Notes under the pieces: model-generated
What the model was told of the DNA's origin: nothing
Database searches by the model: none
Seen by the model: the letters and a program-made list of their open reading frames with translations, nothing else
Program-made: the position numbers and the translations under genes
DNA from: Undibacterium sp. KW1
GTDB lineage: Bacteria > Pseudomonadota > Gammaproteobacteria > Burkholderiales > Burkholderiaceae_D
DNA: 64,000 nt
Direction: 5' to 3'
Assembly: GCF_009937955.1 (NCBI RefSeq)
Contig: NZ_AP018439.1
Coordinates: 3,410,001-3,474,000, forward strand
In this document: positions 9,343 to 18,292 of the stretch, one piece after another
Numbering within the stretch: the stretch's first letter is position 1
How the letters are laid out: every line of letters begins with the position of its first letter

Positions 9343-9745
9343 CTATTTTTTATACCCGTTATTGAAACTGTTGAAGTATTTATGCAGAAGAACAATGATT
9401 TGCTTATTCATTCGTACAATGTATTCAATATAGTTTCATGCGAATAGCTTTCACAAGTAACGACATGTAAATCAAAATAAGCAAAACTGCGGATTGTTAC
9501 AGGAAAAATCCTTGTAGCCCCTCGCAAAACCTGCGCGACTACCTGATACATTTCGCTCTTGCAGAATGTACTTCGATTTGTAAATTTCAAATTCGAAATT
9601 TCTAAATTTGCAAGCTGGTTTTATCATCATGTCAGAACGCATTCCATCTCACTTCATCTCATTTCAAATATACAAATACATTCGCGGCCCTGATGAAAAA
9701 CGCAGGCAATGGTAAGCTTGCAAGATTGAAACTTGAAAGTTGCTT
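9343..9745. other. 403-base intergenic region between divergent genes
   Basis: AT-rich. It must hold promoters for the DUF1800 gene (-) and the solute-binding gene (+), but I cannot name convincing -35/-10 pairs. The only clear structure is an imperfect AT-rich inverted repeat at 9578-9613. Confidence 0.5.
9578..9613. repeat. Imperfect AT-rich inverted repeat
   Basis: The 36 bases begin TTGTAAATTTC and end TAAATTTGCAA; the outer 10 bases on each side mirror each other with one mismatch. It lies about 130 bases before the solute-binding protein gene and may be a regulator site. Confidence 0.35.
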
Positions 9746-11323
9746 ATGCTTCTCACCACAAAAAAGCTCCTGCTCCCTGCCCTGCTTGCGGTCTCGCTGG
9801 GCATTTTCCAACCAGCACACAGTCTTGCAGCGAATCTCAAGATAGGCCTAGCCGCTGACGTCAATTCCATCGACCCGCACTATTTCAATAGCGGGCCAAA
9901 CAACGCCATGGCCTCCCATTTGTTCGAGGCACTGGTCAGTGTTGATTCAGATGGCCGCGTTGCACCTGGCCTGGCGCTGTCATGGAAGGCGATTAACCCG
10001 ACCACCTGGGAATTCAAATTACGGCCTGGCGTGAAGTTCCATGATGGCAGCGAGATGACGGCAGAAGATGTGGTGTTTTCCCTGGACAGGCCAGCACAGA
10101 TAAAAAACAGCCCTGGCCCCTACACCAGCTTTACCAAACAAATCATTGGCAAACAGATCGTTGATGCCCATACCCTGCGCCTGAAAACGGCGACGGCATA
10201 CGGCCCGCTGCCGCTGGACATGAGTTCAGTCTTCATCGTTTCAAAAAAAGCAGCATTGCAGGCAAGCACCGATGATTTCAACAGCGGCAAGGCAGCAATC
10301 GGCACCGGCCCCTATAAATTTGCCAGTTTCAAACGCGGTGATGCAGTTGAGCTGACAAAAAACGATGCTTACTGGGGTGAAAAATCGGCTTGGGACAAGG
10401 TTACCTTCCGCATCATCACCGCCGGTGCGCCACGTATGGCCGCACTCTTGTCTGGTGATGTCGATGCGATAGAGAGTATTCCTCCAGCAGATTTGAGCAA
10501 ACTCAAAAGCAATGCCAAATTCAAGCTGGAACAAAAAATTTCCTGGCGTACCCTGTTCTGGCAACTGGATCACCTGGCCAGGGTCCCACCTTATATCACT
10601 GACAAGGCTGGCAAACCGTTGGCGACCAATCCCCTGAAAGACATACGCGTGCGCAAGGCGATTGCCAAGGCCATCAACCGTACGGCATTGACAGAGCGCA
10701 TACTGGAGGGCCTTGCAGTGCCAGCATCCAATCTCGTCGCCCCTGGTGTGTTTGGCTATAACGATAGTCTGAAGGTCGAAGCCTACGACCCGGAAGGCGC
10801 TAAAAAATTGCTGGCTGAAGCCGGCTATCCAAATGGCTTTGCGATGACCCTGCATGGCCCCAATAATCGCTACATCAATGATGAACAGATAGTGCAGACT
10901 GTTGCGCAATTTCTCAGCAAGATAGGTATACAGGCCAAGGTGGAGACGCAACCACTGGCAGTGTATTTCCCCAAAGCGTCCAAGGGCGACTACAGCATGG
11001 CCTTGCTGGGCTGGGGTTCACTGGCTGGTGACTTCGCGTTACGTACCACTCTGGGTACTATTAATGCCGACAATGGCTGGGGCAGCTGGAACTGGGGCAA
11101 ATACAGCAACCGTGCACTGGATGAGGCGATACAATCTTCGCTCGCATCTGTCGAAGCAGACAAGCGCGAAACATTTGCCAAAACGGCCATGGCGACCGCC
11201 TTGCTGGATTATGCGGCCATCCCCCTGCATCACCAGTACGCCAGTTGGGCCATGCGCAAGGGCTTGCATTACAAGGCCAGGACGGATGAATTTACCTTTG
11301 CCCACCAGTTCAAACCAGACTGA
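9746..11323 (+). CDS. ABC transporter substrate-binding protein, family 5 (peptide/nickel type)
   Basis: 525 residues, SBP_bac_5 family (DppA/OppA-like). It has a Sec signal peptide (about 1-26), the typical mature start LKIGLAADVNSIDPHYFN, the family block LRPGVKFHDGSEMTAEDVVFSL (in part, near 90-110), GTGPYKF, and IRVRKAIAKAINR. The ATG at 9746 with GAAAG six bases upstream is preferred; a TTG at 9740 is in frame. No permease or ATPase genes are adjacent, so its partners must be elsewhere. Substrate cannot be told from sequence. A terminator follows. Confidence 0.9.
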   Translation: MLLTTKKLLLPALLAVSLGIFQPAHSLAANLKIGLAADVNSIDPHYFNSGPNNAMASHLFEALVSVDSDGRVAPGLALSWKAINPTTWEFKLRPGVKFHDGSEMTAEDVVFSLDRPAQIKNSPGPYTSFTKQIIGKQIVDAHTLRLKTATAYGPLPLDMSSVFIVSKKAALQASTDDFNSGKAAIGTGPYKFASFKRGDAVELTKNDAYWGEKSAWDKVTFRIITAGAPRMAALLSGDVDAIESIPPADLSKLKSNAKFKLEQKISWRTLFWQLDHLARVPPYITDKAGKPLATNPLKDIRVRKAIAKAINRTALTERILEGLAVPASNLVAPGVFGYNDSLKVEAYDPEGAKKLLAEAGYPNGFAMTLHGPNNRYINDEQIVQTVAQFLSKIGIQAKVETQPLAVYFPKASKGDYSMALLGWGSLAGDFALRTTLGTINADNGWGSWNWGKYSNRALDEAIQSSLASVEADKRETFAKTAMATALLDYAAIPLHHQYASWAMRKGLHYKARTDEFTFAHQFKPD

Positions 11324-11343
11324 GTTGCATTGAAAATGCCAAA

Positions 11344-11376
11344 AAAAATCCCGCGATATGAAGTCGCGGGATTTTT
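11344..11376 (+). terminator. Terminator after the solute-binding gene
   Basis: AAAAATCCCGCGA pairs with TCGCGGGATTTTT (ending 11376), with a short loop and T-rich tail. Confidence 0.88.
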
Positions 11377-11407
11377 GTTTTATGCAAAGACTGCTATCGG
11401 GAATCAG

Positions 11408-11457
11408 GATTTATGTATCAAGATTTATGTATCAAGATTTATGTATCAGGATTTATT
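11408..11457. repeat. Tandem 14-bp repeat, about 3.5 copies
   Basis: Unit GATTTATGTATCAA at 11408, 11422 and 11436 (last copy ends in G), then a partial copy from 11450. It overlaps the last codons of the thioredoxin-fold gene on the - strand (stop at 11446-11448), so one repeat unit supplies the stop codon. Confidence 0.85.
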
Positions 11458-13038
11458 AAGCACACCCTGGCAAACTGCTTTTTGCGGGTCATTCGCGGGC
11501 AGCTTGCCGCAGATGCCATCAAGCTGACTACGGGCTTTCTGGTAAGCGACCTGGTGCTTGCCTTCCTTATTCCAGTCTATGAGTTTTTTACCCATTTTTT
11601 CCAGATACGCGCGGTTGCGCTCATAGAAGGCATTATCTACTTTTGCAGCTTCACCAAAGACACTTTGCACGGCTTTTTCTATACGCGCATCATCATTTGG
11701 TGCCAGTTCTACCAGGCTGCTGACATAGTTGGAACCCCATTGCAAACGGGTGGCCGGGCCCTTAGCGGCGTTATAGGCTTGCTCATACCAGTTGGCTGCC
11801 GCCACTTTGTCACCACGCTTCTTGGCATTGGAACCCAGGGTGGACATGAAATAGTAAGGTGAATGTGAACGCTTGAGTTCAGCCTTTAGCAAGCTGTCAG
11901 AATCATCAAGCAAACCAGCATCACCCAGAGCATGGGCGGCAGCATTGACGACAGACTGCCGCTCATAGGCATCGGTAGTAGCCTGCTCTATCGCAGCTAC
12001 ACGCTTTTGCACATCCTTTTGCAAAGCCGCTTCTGGCTTGGCATTATCCAGACTGGCCAGAGCAACCTGGGCACCAACTGCACCCAACCTGTCGGTCTTG
12101 GAAATCGTGGCATCATCAGCCAGCTTGACTACGGCCGCATTCCAGGCACGTACCAGCTTGTTGCGTGGTTCAGATTTGGCGACAGTCAGAAACTCGGTGA
12201 TTTCGCCGGCGGCATTGCTCAGCAAATCCATATTGTCGCGTGCTGTTTTGGGGTCATTGATGGCTTTCAAGACTTTATCTGTTGCCTGGGCCTTGTCTAT
12301 GTTTGGCAATGTCTGGCCTGGCTTGGCTGTCGCTGCTGCGTAAATACCACGTAGGTACAAACGTGTGGCATGCAAACCAGCCGGGCTCAGTTCAGACAGC
12401 TTGAGCAAAGTCGCCACCAGCTCTTTGCCGGGCACCAGTTTTTGCTCAGGATCGTCCCATGAATAATCGGCCAGCAGGCTCCAATCCTCATCCTTGAGAT
12501 TCTTATTACCCGCCAGTGCCAGCTTCATGGTGTCTTGCACAGACAGCGTGGTATTCAAAGCCTGGGTCAGCACTTGCAGATAACGTTCAGAATCAACTTC
12601 ACCGGGCAAACGGGTGATCTCTGTGCCGTCAGGTTTAAACAAGATCATGGTCGGATAACCACGCACCTTGAATTGCGATGCAAATTTTTGTGCACCCGGG
12701 GTATCGCCATCCAGATATACCGGAATGAAATGACGTGATTTATCGATGAATTCCTGGCGATTGAAAATTGTCGCCTTTACCTGGTTACAAGGCGGGCACC
12801 AGATTGCACCCCAATATAAAAACAGGGGTTTGTTGCTGGTCTTGGCCTGGGCAAAAGCCGCATCCACATTATTGTCCTTGCGCCAGTCTATACCACCCTG
12901 CGCGGCATTGGCTGCATGTGCAGAGGCGCTGGCCGCCTTGCTATCCGCCGCCTGTGCGGGCAATGCAGTCATGACAGTCAGTGAAATTGAGGTGCTTGCA
13001 GCCAACAGGGCTGCCATCAGGGGAGTAGTCATTTTCAT
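11446..13038 (-). CDS. Periplasmic thioredoxin-fold protein with long helical C-terminal part
   Basis: 530 residues from the chosen ATG at 13038, directly followed by a signal peptide (ending LPAQA, about residue 30). The frame is open further upstream but that stretch lacks signal-peptide character. A thioredoxin-like domain covers about residues 50-165, with the redox motif WCPPC (Cys 81 and 84) and the cis-Pro block GYPTMILFKPDG. The remaining 350 or so residues are mostly alpha-helical and unassigned. It probably reduces or isomerises disulfides in the periplasm, but the partner is unknown. The 3' end runs into a tandem repeat. Confidence 0.85.
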   Translation of the reverse strand: MKMTTPLMAALLAASTSISLTVMTALPAQAADSKAASASAHAANAAQGGIDWRKDNNVDAAFAQAKTSNKPLFLYWGAIWCPPCNQVKATIFNRQEFIDKSRHFIPVYLDGDTPGAQKFASQFKVRGYPTMILFKPDGTEITRLPGEVDSERYLQVLTQALNTTLSVQDTMKLALAGNKNLKDEDWSLLADYSWDDPEQKLVPGKELVATLLKLSELSPAGLHATRLYLRGIYAAATAKPGQTLPNIDKAQATDKVLKAINDPKTARDNMDLLSNAAGEITEFLTVAKSEPRNKLVRAWNAAVVKLADDATISKTDRLGAVGAQVALASLDNAKPEAALQKDVQKRVAAIEQATTDAYERQSVVNAAAHALGDAGLLDDSDSLLKAELKRSHSPYYFMSTLGSNAKKRGDKVAAANWYEQAYNAAKGPATRLQWGSNYVSSLVELAPNDDARIEKAVQSVFGEAAKVDNAFYERNRAYLEKMGKKLIDWNKEGKHQVAYQKARSQLDGICGKLPANDPQKAVCQGVLNKS

Positions 13039-13286
13039 CGGTTTTGACCTGGATAAATATATCAAGAGACTCAGTGTAGCAAATTTAGTGTCTTTGCAGT
13101 ACAGCGGACGCAAGCTGTTATCAGACTAATTTTGAGTATGCATATTTGTTTTTCTCCAGCAAGAAATACCTGGCCCGCTCATGCCATGTCGCTTATGCCT
13201 TATGCGTCTAAGCAAGTAAAAATATCATCGTTCACAAGTCTGGCATTTTTGCGCAAGATGGACGATCTGCAAACCGAGAGTAAAAA

Positions 13287-14339
13287 ATGAGCAAAATCGC
13301 ACATATAAAACAATTAATCAAAACCCGCCAACGTCAGCGCCGCACGTCTTTCGCCGCCGCATTGCTGATTGCCAGTGTCAGCCTGCTTGCTTTTTACAGC
13401 ACGGCACAAGCTGCCACCGGCATACTGAATGCATCCTATGACGTGACCAGGGAGTTATTCAAGGACATCAATCCCGCCTTTGTCGCAGACTGGAAAAAGA
13501 AAACCGGCGAAAGCATCAGTGTTAACCAATCCCACGGTGGTTCCAGCAAACAGGCGCGCTCGGTGATTGATGGGCTGGAAGCCTCGGTCGTGACCATGAA
13601 CCAGGCCAATGATATCGACATCCTCGCAGACAAGGGCCTGCTGCCACAAGACTGGGCCAAACAATTCCCAAATAATGCAGCACCGTTTTATTCAACCATG
13701 GTGTTCCTGACGCGCAAGGGCAATCCCAAGCACATCGCCAGTTGGGAAGACCTTGGCAAACCCGGCTTGAAAGTCATTATCCCCAATCCAAAAACCTCAG
13801 GTAATGGCCGTTACAGCTACCTGGCAGCCTGGGGCTCAATCATCAAGGCTGGTGGTACTGAAGCTCAGGCACGCCAACTGGTAGAAAACCTGTTCAAGAA
13901 TGTACCGGTACTTGATGGCGGTGGACGCGGTGCCACCACCACCTTCACCCAGCGTGAAATTGGTGATGTACTGGTAACCTTTGAGAATGAAGTGCAACTC
14001 GTACGTCAGGAATTTGGTGACAACTTTGAAGTCGTCTATCCAAAAATCTCTATCCTGGCAGAGTCTCCAGTTGCGGTGGTAGATAAGGTAGTCGACAAAC
14101 TGGGTACCCGCAAAATCGCCACAGCCTATTTGCAGTTCCTCTATACCGAAGCTGGCCAGGATCTGATCGCCAAACACTACCTGCGCCCACGCTCAGAAAT
14201 CGCAGCAAAAAAATATGCAGCCTCTTTCAAACCCGTGAATTTGTTTACTGTCGATGATGTTTTCGGCGGCTGGAAGCAGGCGCAAAAAAAACACTTTGAT
14301 GATGGCGGGGAGTTTGACCGCATCTATGTAAAAAAATAG
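13287..14339 (+). CDS. sbp: Sulfate/thiosulfate ABC transporter substrate-binding protein
   Basis: 350 residues, Sbp/CysP family. A long, Arg-rich N-region precedes the signal peptide (cleavage near AQA, residue 43). Family blocks are LNASYDVTRELFKDINPAF at the mature start, NQSHGGSSKQARSV (sulfate-binding loop), IIPNPKTSGNGRYSYLAAWG and YTEAGQDLIAKHYLRPR. It binds sulfate or thiosulfate in the periplasm for a CysTWA permease, which is not encoded nearby. Confidence 0.93.
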   Translation: MSKIAHIKQLIKTRQRQRRTSFAAALLIASVSLLAFYSTAQAATGILNASYDVTRELFKDINPAFVADWKKKTGESISVNQSHGGSSKQARSVIDGLEASVVTMNQANDIDILADKGLLPQDWAKQFPNNAAPFYSTMVFLTRKGNPKHIASWEDLGKPGLKVIIPNPKTSGNGRYSYLAAWGSIIKAGGTEAQARQLVENLFKNVPVLDGGGRGATTTFTQREIGDVLVTFENEVQLVRQEFGDNFEVVYPKISILAESPVAVVDKVVDKLGTRKIATAYLQFLYTEAGQDLIAKHYLRPRSEIAAKKYAASFKPVNLFTVDDVFGGWKQAQKKHFDDGGEFDRIYVKK

Positions 14340-14408
14340 GTTTGCATTAAACCCAAGATAGACGGCACGACAGAAATCATCCAGGTAAAACATCTATCTA
14401 TGTTTTGC

Positions 14409-14828
14409 TCATATACCCAGCATGGTGAGATGTTTTCTGTCGTGATAAGTCAGAGACAATAGAATACAGTGCTTCACTTCATCAATTGGGATTTCATCAT
14501 CCTGATGAAAAATAATGGCACGATTACCTTCAAACTTTAGCTTATCGCTGTAAAGCTCTTTGAATGTATCAAGCAGCCTGGTCTGACAATGAAAATACAT
14601 GGCGTATTGTTCTGGCGCCGAACTCTTCCAATCTATTCTGACGGTGCTGCCAGTCTTCGTTAGATAACTCGGTTCACCCCACTTCAGGGTTTCTTCCAGC
14701 GTGTCAGAAATTTTATGTTCCGATGCGACATCCAATACCAACTGCCGCAGGAGCATCAGCTTTTGCCGTAGGTGCGACGGATAGTTGTTGAATACTTTTG
14801 CGACCTGGGGATTTTTTATTTTACCCAT
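14409..14828 (-). CDS. DUF1801 domain protein
   Basis: 139 residues from the ATG at 14828, which has AGGG about six bases upstream; in-frame ATG 14840 and GTG 14852 are alternatives. DUF1801 (YdhG-like) features are LEETLKWGEPSYLTKTGSTVR (in part, about 50-70) and the C-terminal KHCILLSLTYHDRKH block. Small cytoplasmic protein of unknown function. Convergent with the sbp gene. Confidence 0.82.
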   Translation of the reverse strand: MGKIKNPQVAKVFNNYPSHLRQKLMLLRQLVLDVASEHKISDTLEETLKWGEPSYLTKTGSTVRIDWKSSAPEQYAMYFHCQTRLLDTFKELYSDKLKFEGNRAIIFHQDDEIPIDEVKHCILLSLTYHDRKHLTMLGI

Positions 14829-14938
14829 TTCCGCCCTCATCCTCGCTGACACATCATGTTGAATGCTTATTATCGAAATAATATAGTCAAAATACGTAGC
14901 TGAAATAAACTGAATAGAAAAGCATACCGCAAAAACAA

Positions 14939-14967
14939 AAAAAGCCTTGATTTCTCAAGGCTTTTTT
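14939..14967 (-). terminator. Terminator of the tRNA-Ala/Glu/Glu transcript
   Basis: AAAAAGCCTTGA (14939-14950) pairs with TCAAGGCTTTTT (14955-14966). It lies 23 bases beyond the last tRNA-Glu and has an A/T tract on either side, so it could act in both directions. Confidence 0.85.
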
Positions 14968-14989
14968 CACTCTCTTAACGAGAACTTAC

Positions 14990-15065
14990 TGGCGTCCCCA
15001 AGGGGATTCGAACCCCTGTACTCACCGTGAAAGGGTGATGTCCTAGGCCTCTAGACGATGGGGAC
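14990..15065 (-). tRNA. tRNA-Glu (anticodon TTC), copy 2
   Basis: 76 bases including encoded CCA. Acceptor GTCCCC/GGGGAC, anticodon loop CTTTCAC giving TTC, T-arm GGGGTTCGAATCCCC. Sequence identical to the copy at 15134-15209. Confidence 0.97.
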
Positions 15066-15133
15066 AGATTCTGTCCGTGTTGCTGACCTAAATCGTAAAT
15101 TACTTGCTGCCCACAATAAATAATAAAGTTTAT

Positions 15134-15209
15134 TGGCGTCCCCAAGGGGATTCGAACCCCTGTACTCACCGTGAAAGGGTGATGTCCTAGGCCTCTAGAC
15201 GATGGGGAC
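15134..15209 (-). tRNA. tRNA-Glu (anticodon TTC), copy 1
   Basis: 76 bases including CCA, identical to its downstream neighbour. Lies 31 bases after tRNA-Ala and downstream of gltX, the gene for its own charging enzyme. Confidence 0.97.
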
Positions 15210-15240
15210 AACAAGTAATGTTCTGCTCTGCCACTTTATT

Positions 15241-15316
<76 letters not shown>

Positions 15317-15380
15317 GACGCTGCAGAACAGAAACAAGATTATAGGGGATACATCGTCAGATGTAAAGCCCCCAGACTTT

Positions 15381-16775
15381 CTAGCCTGCAATTACACTTA
15401 GGCGCTGCGTAACGACTTCACGGCCGAACAACTCGATGACGGCATCGATAGATGGCGTTTGCAATTGACCTGTCAGCAGCAGGCGTAAAGGCATGGCCAG
15501 TTGCGGCATCTTCAGTGAGAAGTCGGCCAAGGTTTGTTTCATGGCGGCAGACAGGGCTGCCTTGTTCCATTCCACGGTTTTGCAAAGCTCGGCGTATTGG
15601 CGCAGGGCTGGCAAGATTGCCTCAGTCACATGCTGGGTCAACAATGCCGGATCTGCTGCTGGCTGACGATAGAACAGCATGGCAGCCTGTCCCAGCTCTA
15701 CTGTGGTATTTGTGCGTTCTTTCAACAGCGCGATTACGGCTTCCAGTGCGGGTGCATTATCAAACTGTGCACCGTCATCCAGCATTTGCTGTTTGATCAA
15801 ACCTGCCAGGCGCACATTGTCAGCGGCCTTGATGTAGTGGTTATTGATCCAGGCCAGTTTTTCAGGATTGAACTGGGCAGCAGAACCAGATAAATGGCTT
15901 AAATCAAACCAGCTGCACATTTGCTCCATGGAGAATATCTCATCATCACCATGGCTCCAGCCCAGGCGCGCCAAATAATTCAGCATGGCTTCAGGCAGAT
16001 AACCTTGCTTGGGATATTCCATCACACTGACAGCGCCATGACGCTTGGACAGTTTTTGGCCATCAGGGCCCAAGATCATAGGCAAATGACCATAATGCGG
16101 CAGAGTCGCGCCAAGTGCGTTCAGGATATTGATCTGGCGCGGTGTGTTATTGACATGATCATCACCACGGATAACGTGGGTGATTTGCATGTCCCAGTCA
16201 TCGACTGCCACGCAGAAGTTATAGGTAGGTGTGCCATCGGGGCGGGCGATGACCAGGTCATCGAGCTCACGGTTGGCTATGGTGATTTGCCCCTTGACGA
16301 CATCCAGCCAACTGACTTCGCCATCCAGCGGGTTTTTGAAACGTATTACCGGTTTGCGGTCCGCCGGAATCGCAGGCAAAGTCTTGCCAGCTTCGGGACG
16401 CCAGGTGCCGTCGTAACGCGGTTTTTCACCTGCTGCACGCTGACGTTCACGCATGGCTTCAACTTCTTCCTGCGAGGAGTAGCAGTAATAGGCAGTACCT
16501 TTTGCCAGCATGTCGGCCAGCACTTCGCTGTAGCGCTCCATGCGCTTCATTTGATAGTAAGGGCCCTCGTCATGATGCAAGCCCAGCCAGTTCATGCCAT
16601 CAAGAATGGCTTGCACAGCTTCTGGCGTCGAGCGTTCAAGATCGGTATCTTCTATGCGCAGCACGAAAGTGCCACCAAAATGACGGGCAAATGCCCAGCT
16701 GAACAAAGCAGTGCGGGCACCGCCAACGTGGAGATAGCCGGTAGGGCTGGGGGCGAAACGGGTACGTACAGTCAT
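15381..16775 (-). CDS. gltX: Glutamyl-tRNA synthetase
   Basis: 464 residues, class I synthetase that charges tRNA-Glu. The start is placed at the ATG at 16775 ([19 protein letters not shown]), since the upstream extension is not part of the family. HIGH-type motif is HVGG (about residue 17), KMSKS-type motif is KLSKRH (about 240). The C-terminal anticodon-binding part is complete. Followed on the same strand by tRNA-Ala and two tRNA-Glu genes, probably in one transcript. Confidence 0.96.
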   Translation of the reverse strand: MTVRTRFAPSPTGYLHVGGARTALFSWAFARHFGGTFVLRIEDTDLERSTPEAVQAILDGMNWLGLHHDEGPYYQMKRMERYSEVLADMLAKGTAYYCYSSQEEVEAMRERQRAAGEKPRYDGTWRPEAGKTLPAIPADRKPVIRFKNPLDGEVSWLDVVKGQITIANRELDDLVIARPDGTPTYNFCVAVDDWDMQITHVIRGDDHVNNTPRQINILNALGATLPHYGHLPMILGPDGQKLSKRHGAVSVMEYPKQGYLPEAMLNYLARLGWSHGDDEIFSMEQMCSWFDLSHLSGSAAQFNPEKLAWINNHYIKAADNVRLAGLIKQQMLDDGAQFDNAPALEAVIALLKERTNTTVELGQAAMLFYRQPAADPALLTQHVTEAILPALRQYAELCKTVEWNKAALSAAMKQTLADFSLKMPQLAMPLRLLLTGQLQTPSIDAVIELFGREVVTQRLSVIAG

Positions 16776-16967
16776 GAGATCACTAGCCTGCGCCCTGCTG
16801 TCGATGCAGCTGACATACAAGAACGCGATAATGGTTAAAACCAGCATTTTACCGTTTTAACATCCAGGACGGATAGTTTCATGACGTAGGGCGCCCCACT
16901 GAACTCTGGAATGAAGCCTGCGTGATAGTATGGCGGCGAAAACAAACACCCGGATAAAGCAACAGAT

Positions 16968-17870
16968 ATGCAAGCCCAGCCTCCCCCGTCCCTGCCTTTG
17001 CCAGTACGCGACGGCATCGCGCCCAGCTATATCTGGATACCAGAAGGCCATTGGAACAATGTCTTCAGTTTTTTGCAAGCTCATTTCCCGGATGTGAGTG
17101 CAAGCATCTGGCAAGCACGCCTGGGAAGACAAGAGGTCGTTGATCAACACGGCAAAGTCCTGCTTGCAGATAGCGCTGTCAAACGCGGCATGTGTATTTA
17201 CTACTACCGTGAAATCGAGAATGAAACACCTATCCCGTTTCATGAAGAAATCCTGTTCCAGGATGAGCATTTGCTGGCGGTCGATAAACCGCACTTCCTG
17301 CCAGTCATTCCATCTGGTCGATTTTTGCGGGAAACCCTGCTGGTCAGACTAAAGAAAAATACTGGCCTGATGGATCTGACCCCCATACACAGGCTGGACA
17401 GGGAAACCGCAGGCGTCATGCTGTTTTCACACAATCCAGCCACCCGCGGGCAGTATCAATCCCTGTTTCAGCGCAAAAGCATGGCAAAGACCTATCACGC
17501 CATTGCGAAGCATTTGCCAGAACTGGTTTTCCCGCTACGCCATCGCAGCCGCATGGAAGAAGCCGACAAGTTCTTTGTCATGCGTGAAGTGGCAGGCATG
17601 CCAAACTCAGAAACCCTGATCGACATCAAGGAAAGGCGTGGTGAATATAGCCTTTATCAATTGCAGCCTGTGACTGGTAGAAAGCATCAATTACGCCTGC
17701 ACATGAGCAGCCTGGGTACGCCCATTCTTAACGATGCATTTTATCCAGTCGCCCTGCCCTGCAAGACAGATGATTTTTCGGCGCCCTTGCAGTTGCTGGC
17801 AAAATCCATTTGTTTCGATGATCCACTTACCGGCAAGCAACGCTATTTTGAAAGTAAAAAGTCATTATGA
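16968..17870 (+). CDS. RluA-family RNA pseudouridine synthase
   Basis: 300 residues. Catalytic motif HRLDRETAGVMLF (about residues 140-152) contains the active Asp. Other family blocks are ILFQDEHLLAVDKP (about 92-105), KTYHAIAKHL and PVTGRKHQLRLHMSSLG. It isomerises uridine to pseudouridine in rRNA or tRNA; the exact target (RluA, RluC, RluD or TruC type) cannot be assigned. It is divergent from gltX. Confidence 0.9.
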   Translation: MQAQPPPSLPLPVRDGIAPSYIWIPEGHWNNVFSFLQAHFPDVSASIWQARLGRQEVVDQHGKVLLADSAVKRGMCIYYYREIENETPIPFHEEILFQDEHLLAVDKPHFLPVIPSGRFLRETLLVRLKKNTGLMDLTPIHRLDRETAGVMLFSHNPATRGQYQSLFQRKSMAKTYHAIAKHLPELVFPLRHRSRMEEADKFFVMREVAGMPNSETLIDIKERRGEYSLYQLQPVTGRKHQLRLHMSSLGTPILNDAFYPVALPCKTDDFSAPLQLLAKSICFDDPLTGKQRYFESKKSL

Positions 17871-17942
17871 ACGACTGCCATAGAGGGATGTACGGGCAAA
17901 CGGGTTGACAGCAAGTCTCTAAAGCGGTAATATTGCGGTCTT

Positions 17943-18019
17943 CGGAGTGTAGCGCAGCCCGGTAGCGCATCTGCTTTGGGAGCAGAGGGTCCAAGGTTCG
18001 AATCCTTGTACTCCGACCA
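17943..18019 (+). tRNA. tRNA-Pro (anticodon TGG), copy 1
   Basis: 77 bases including CCA. Anticodon loop TTTGGGA gives TGG. Anticodon stem TCTGC/GCAGA. Preceded by the pseudouridine synthase gene. Confidence 0.97.
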
Positions 18020-18021
18020 GA

Positions 18022-18055
18022 TTGCAGGGATCGTCAGCGACGGTCCCTTTTATTT
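18022..18055 (+). terminator. Possible terminator between the two tRNA-Pro genes
   Basis: GGGATCGTC and GACGGTCCC can pair with one mismatch, followed by TTTTATTT. It could separate transcription of the two tRNAs. Confidence 0.5.
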
Positions 18056-18122
18056 CGGTAGATTCATTTCTTGGAAGTTTTAAGTTGAATCGCCTAAAAT
18101 AATAAATGACAGACCAGTTTTT

Positions 18123-18199
18123 CGGAGTGTAGCGCAGCCCGGTAGCGCACCTGCTTTGGGAGCAGGGGGTCCAAGGTTCGAATCCTTGTACTCCGACCA
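18123..18199 (+). tRNA. tRNA-Pro (anticodon TGG), copy 2
   Basis: 77 bases including CCA. Differs from copy 1 at only two positions, which form one base pair at the outer end of the anticodon stem (T-A in copy 1, C-G here), so pairing is preserved. Confidence 0.97.
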
Positions 18200-18202
18200 G
18201 TT

Positions 18203-18237
18203 AAAAAGGATCGTTGATAATTCAACGATCCTTTTTT
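18203..18237. terminator. Bidirectional terminator between tRNA-Pro and ribD
   Basis: AAAAAGGATCGTTGA (18203-18217) pairs with TCAACGATCCTTTTT (18222-18236). Serves tRNA-Pro on + and ribD on -. Confidence 0.9.
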
Positions 18238-18292
18238 CTTTTCTGCTTTACATTTTCCGGTTTCACATATTTTTGCTTCACATATAAATGAT

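Noticed and set aside
14975..15214. 79-residue ORF with an internal repeat
   Set aside because: The repeat is just the two identical tRNA-Glu genes read as protein.
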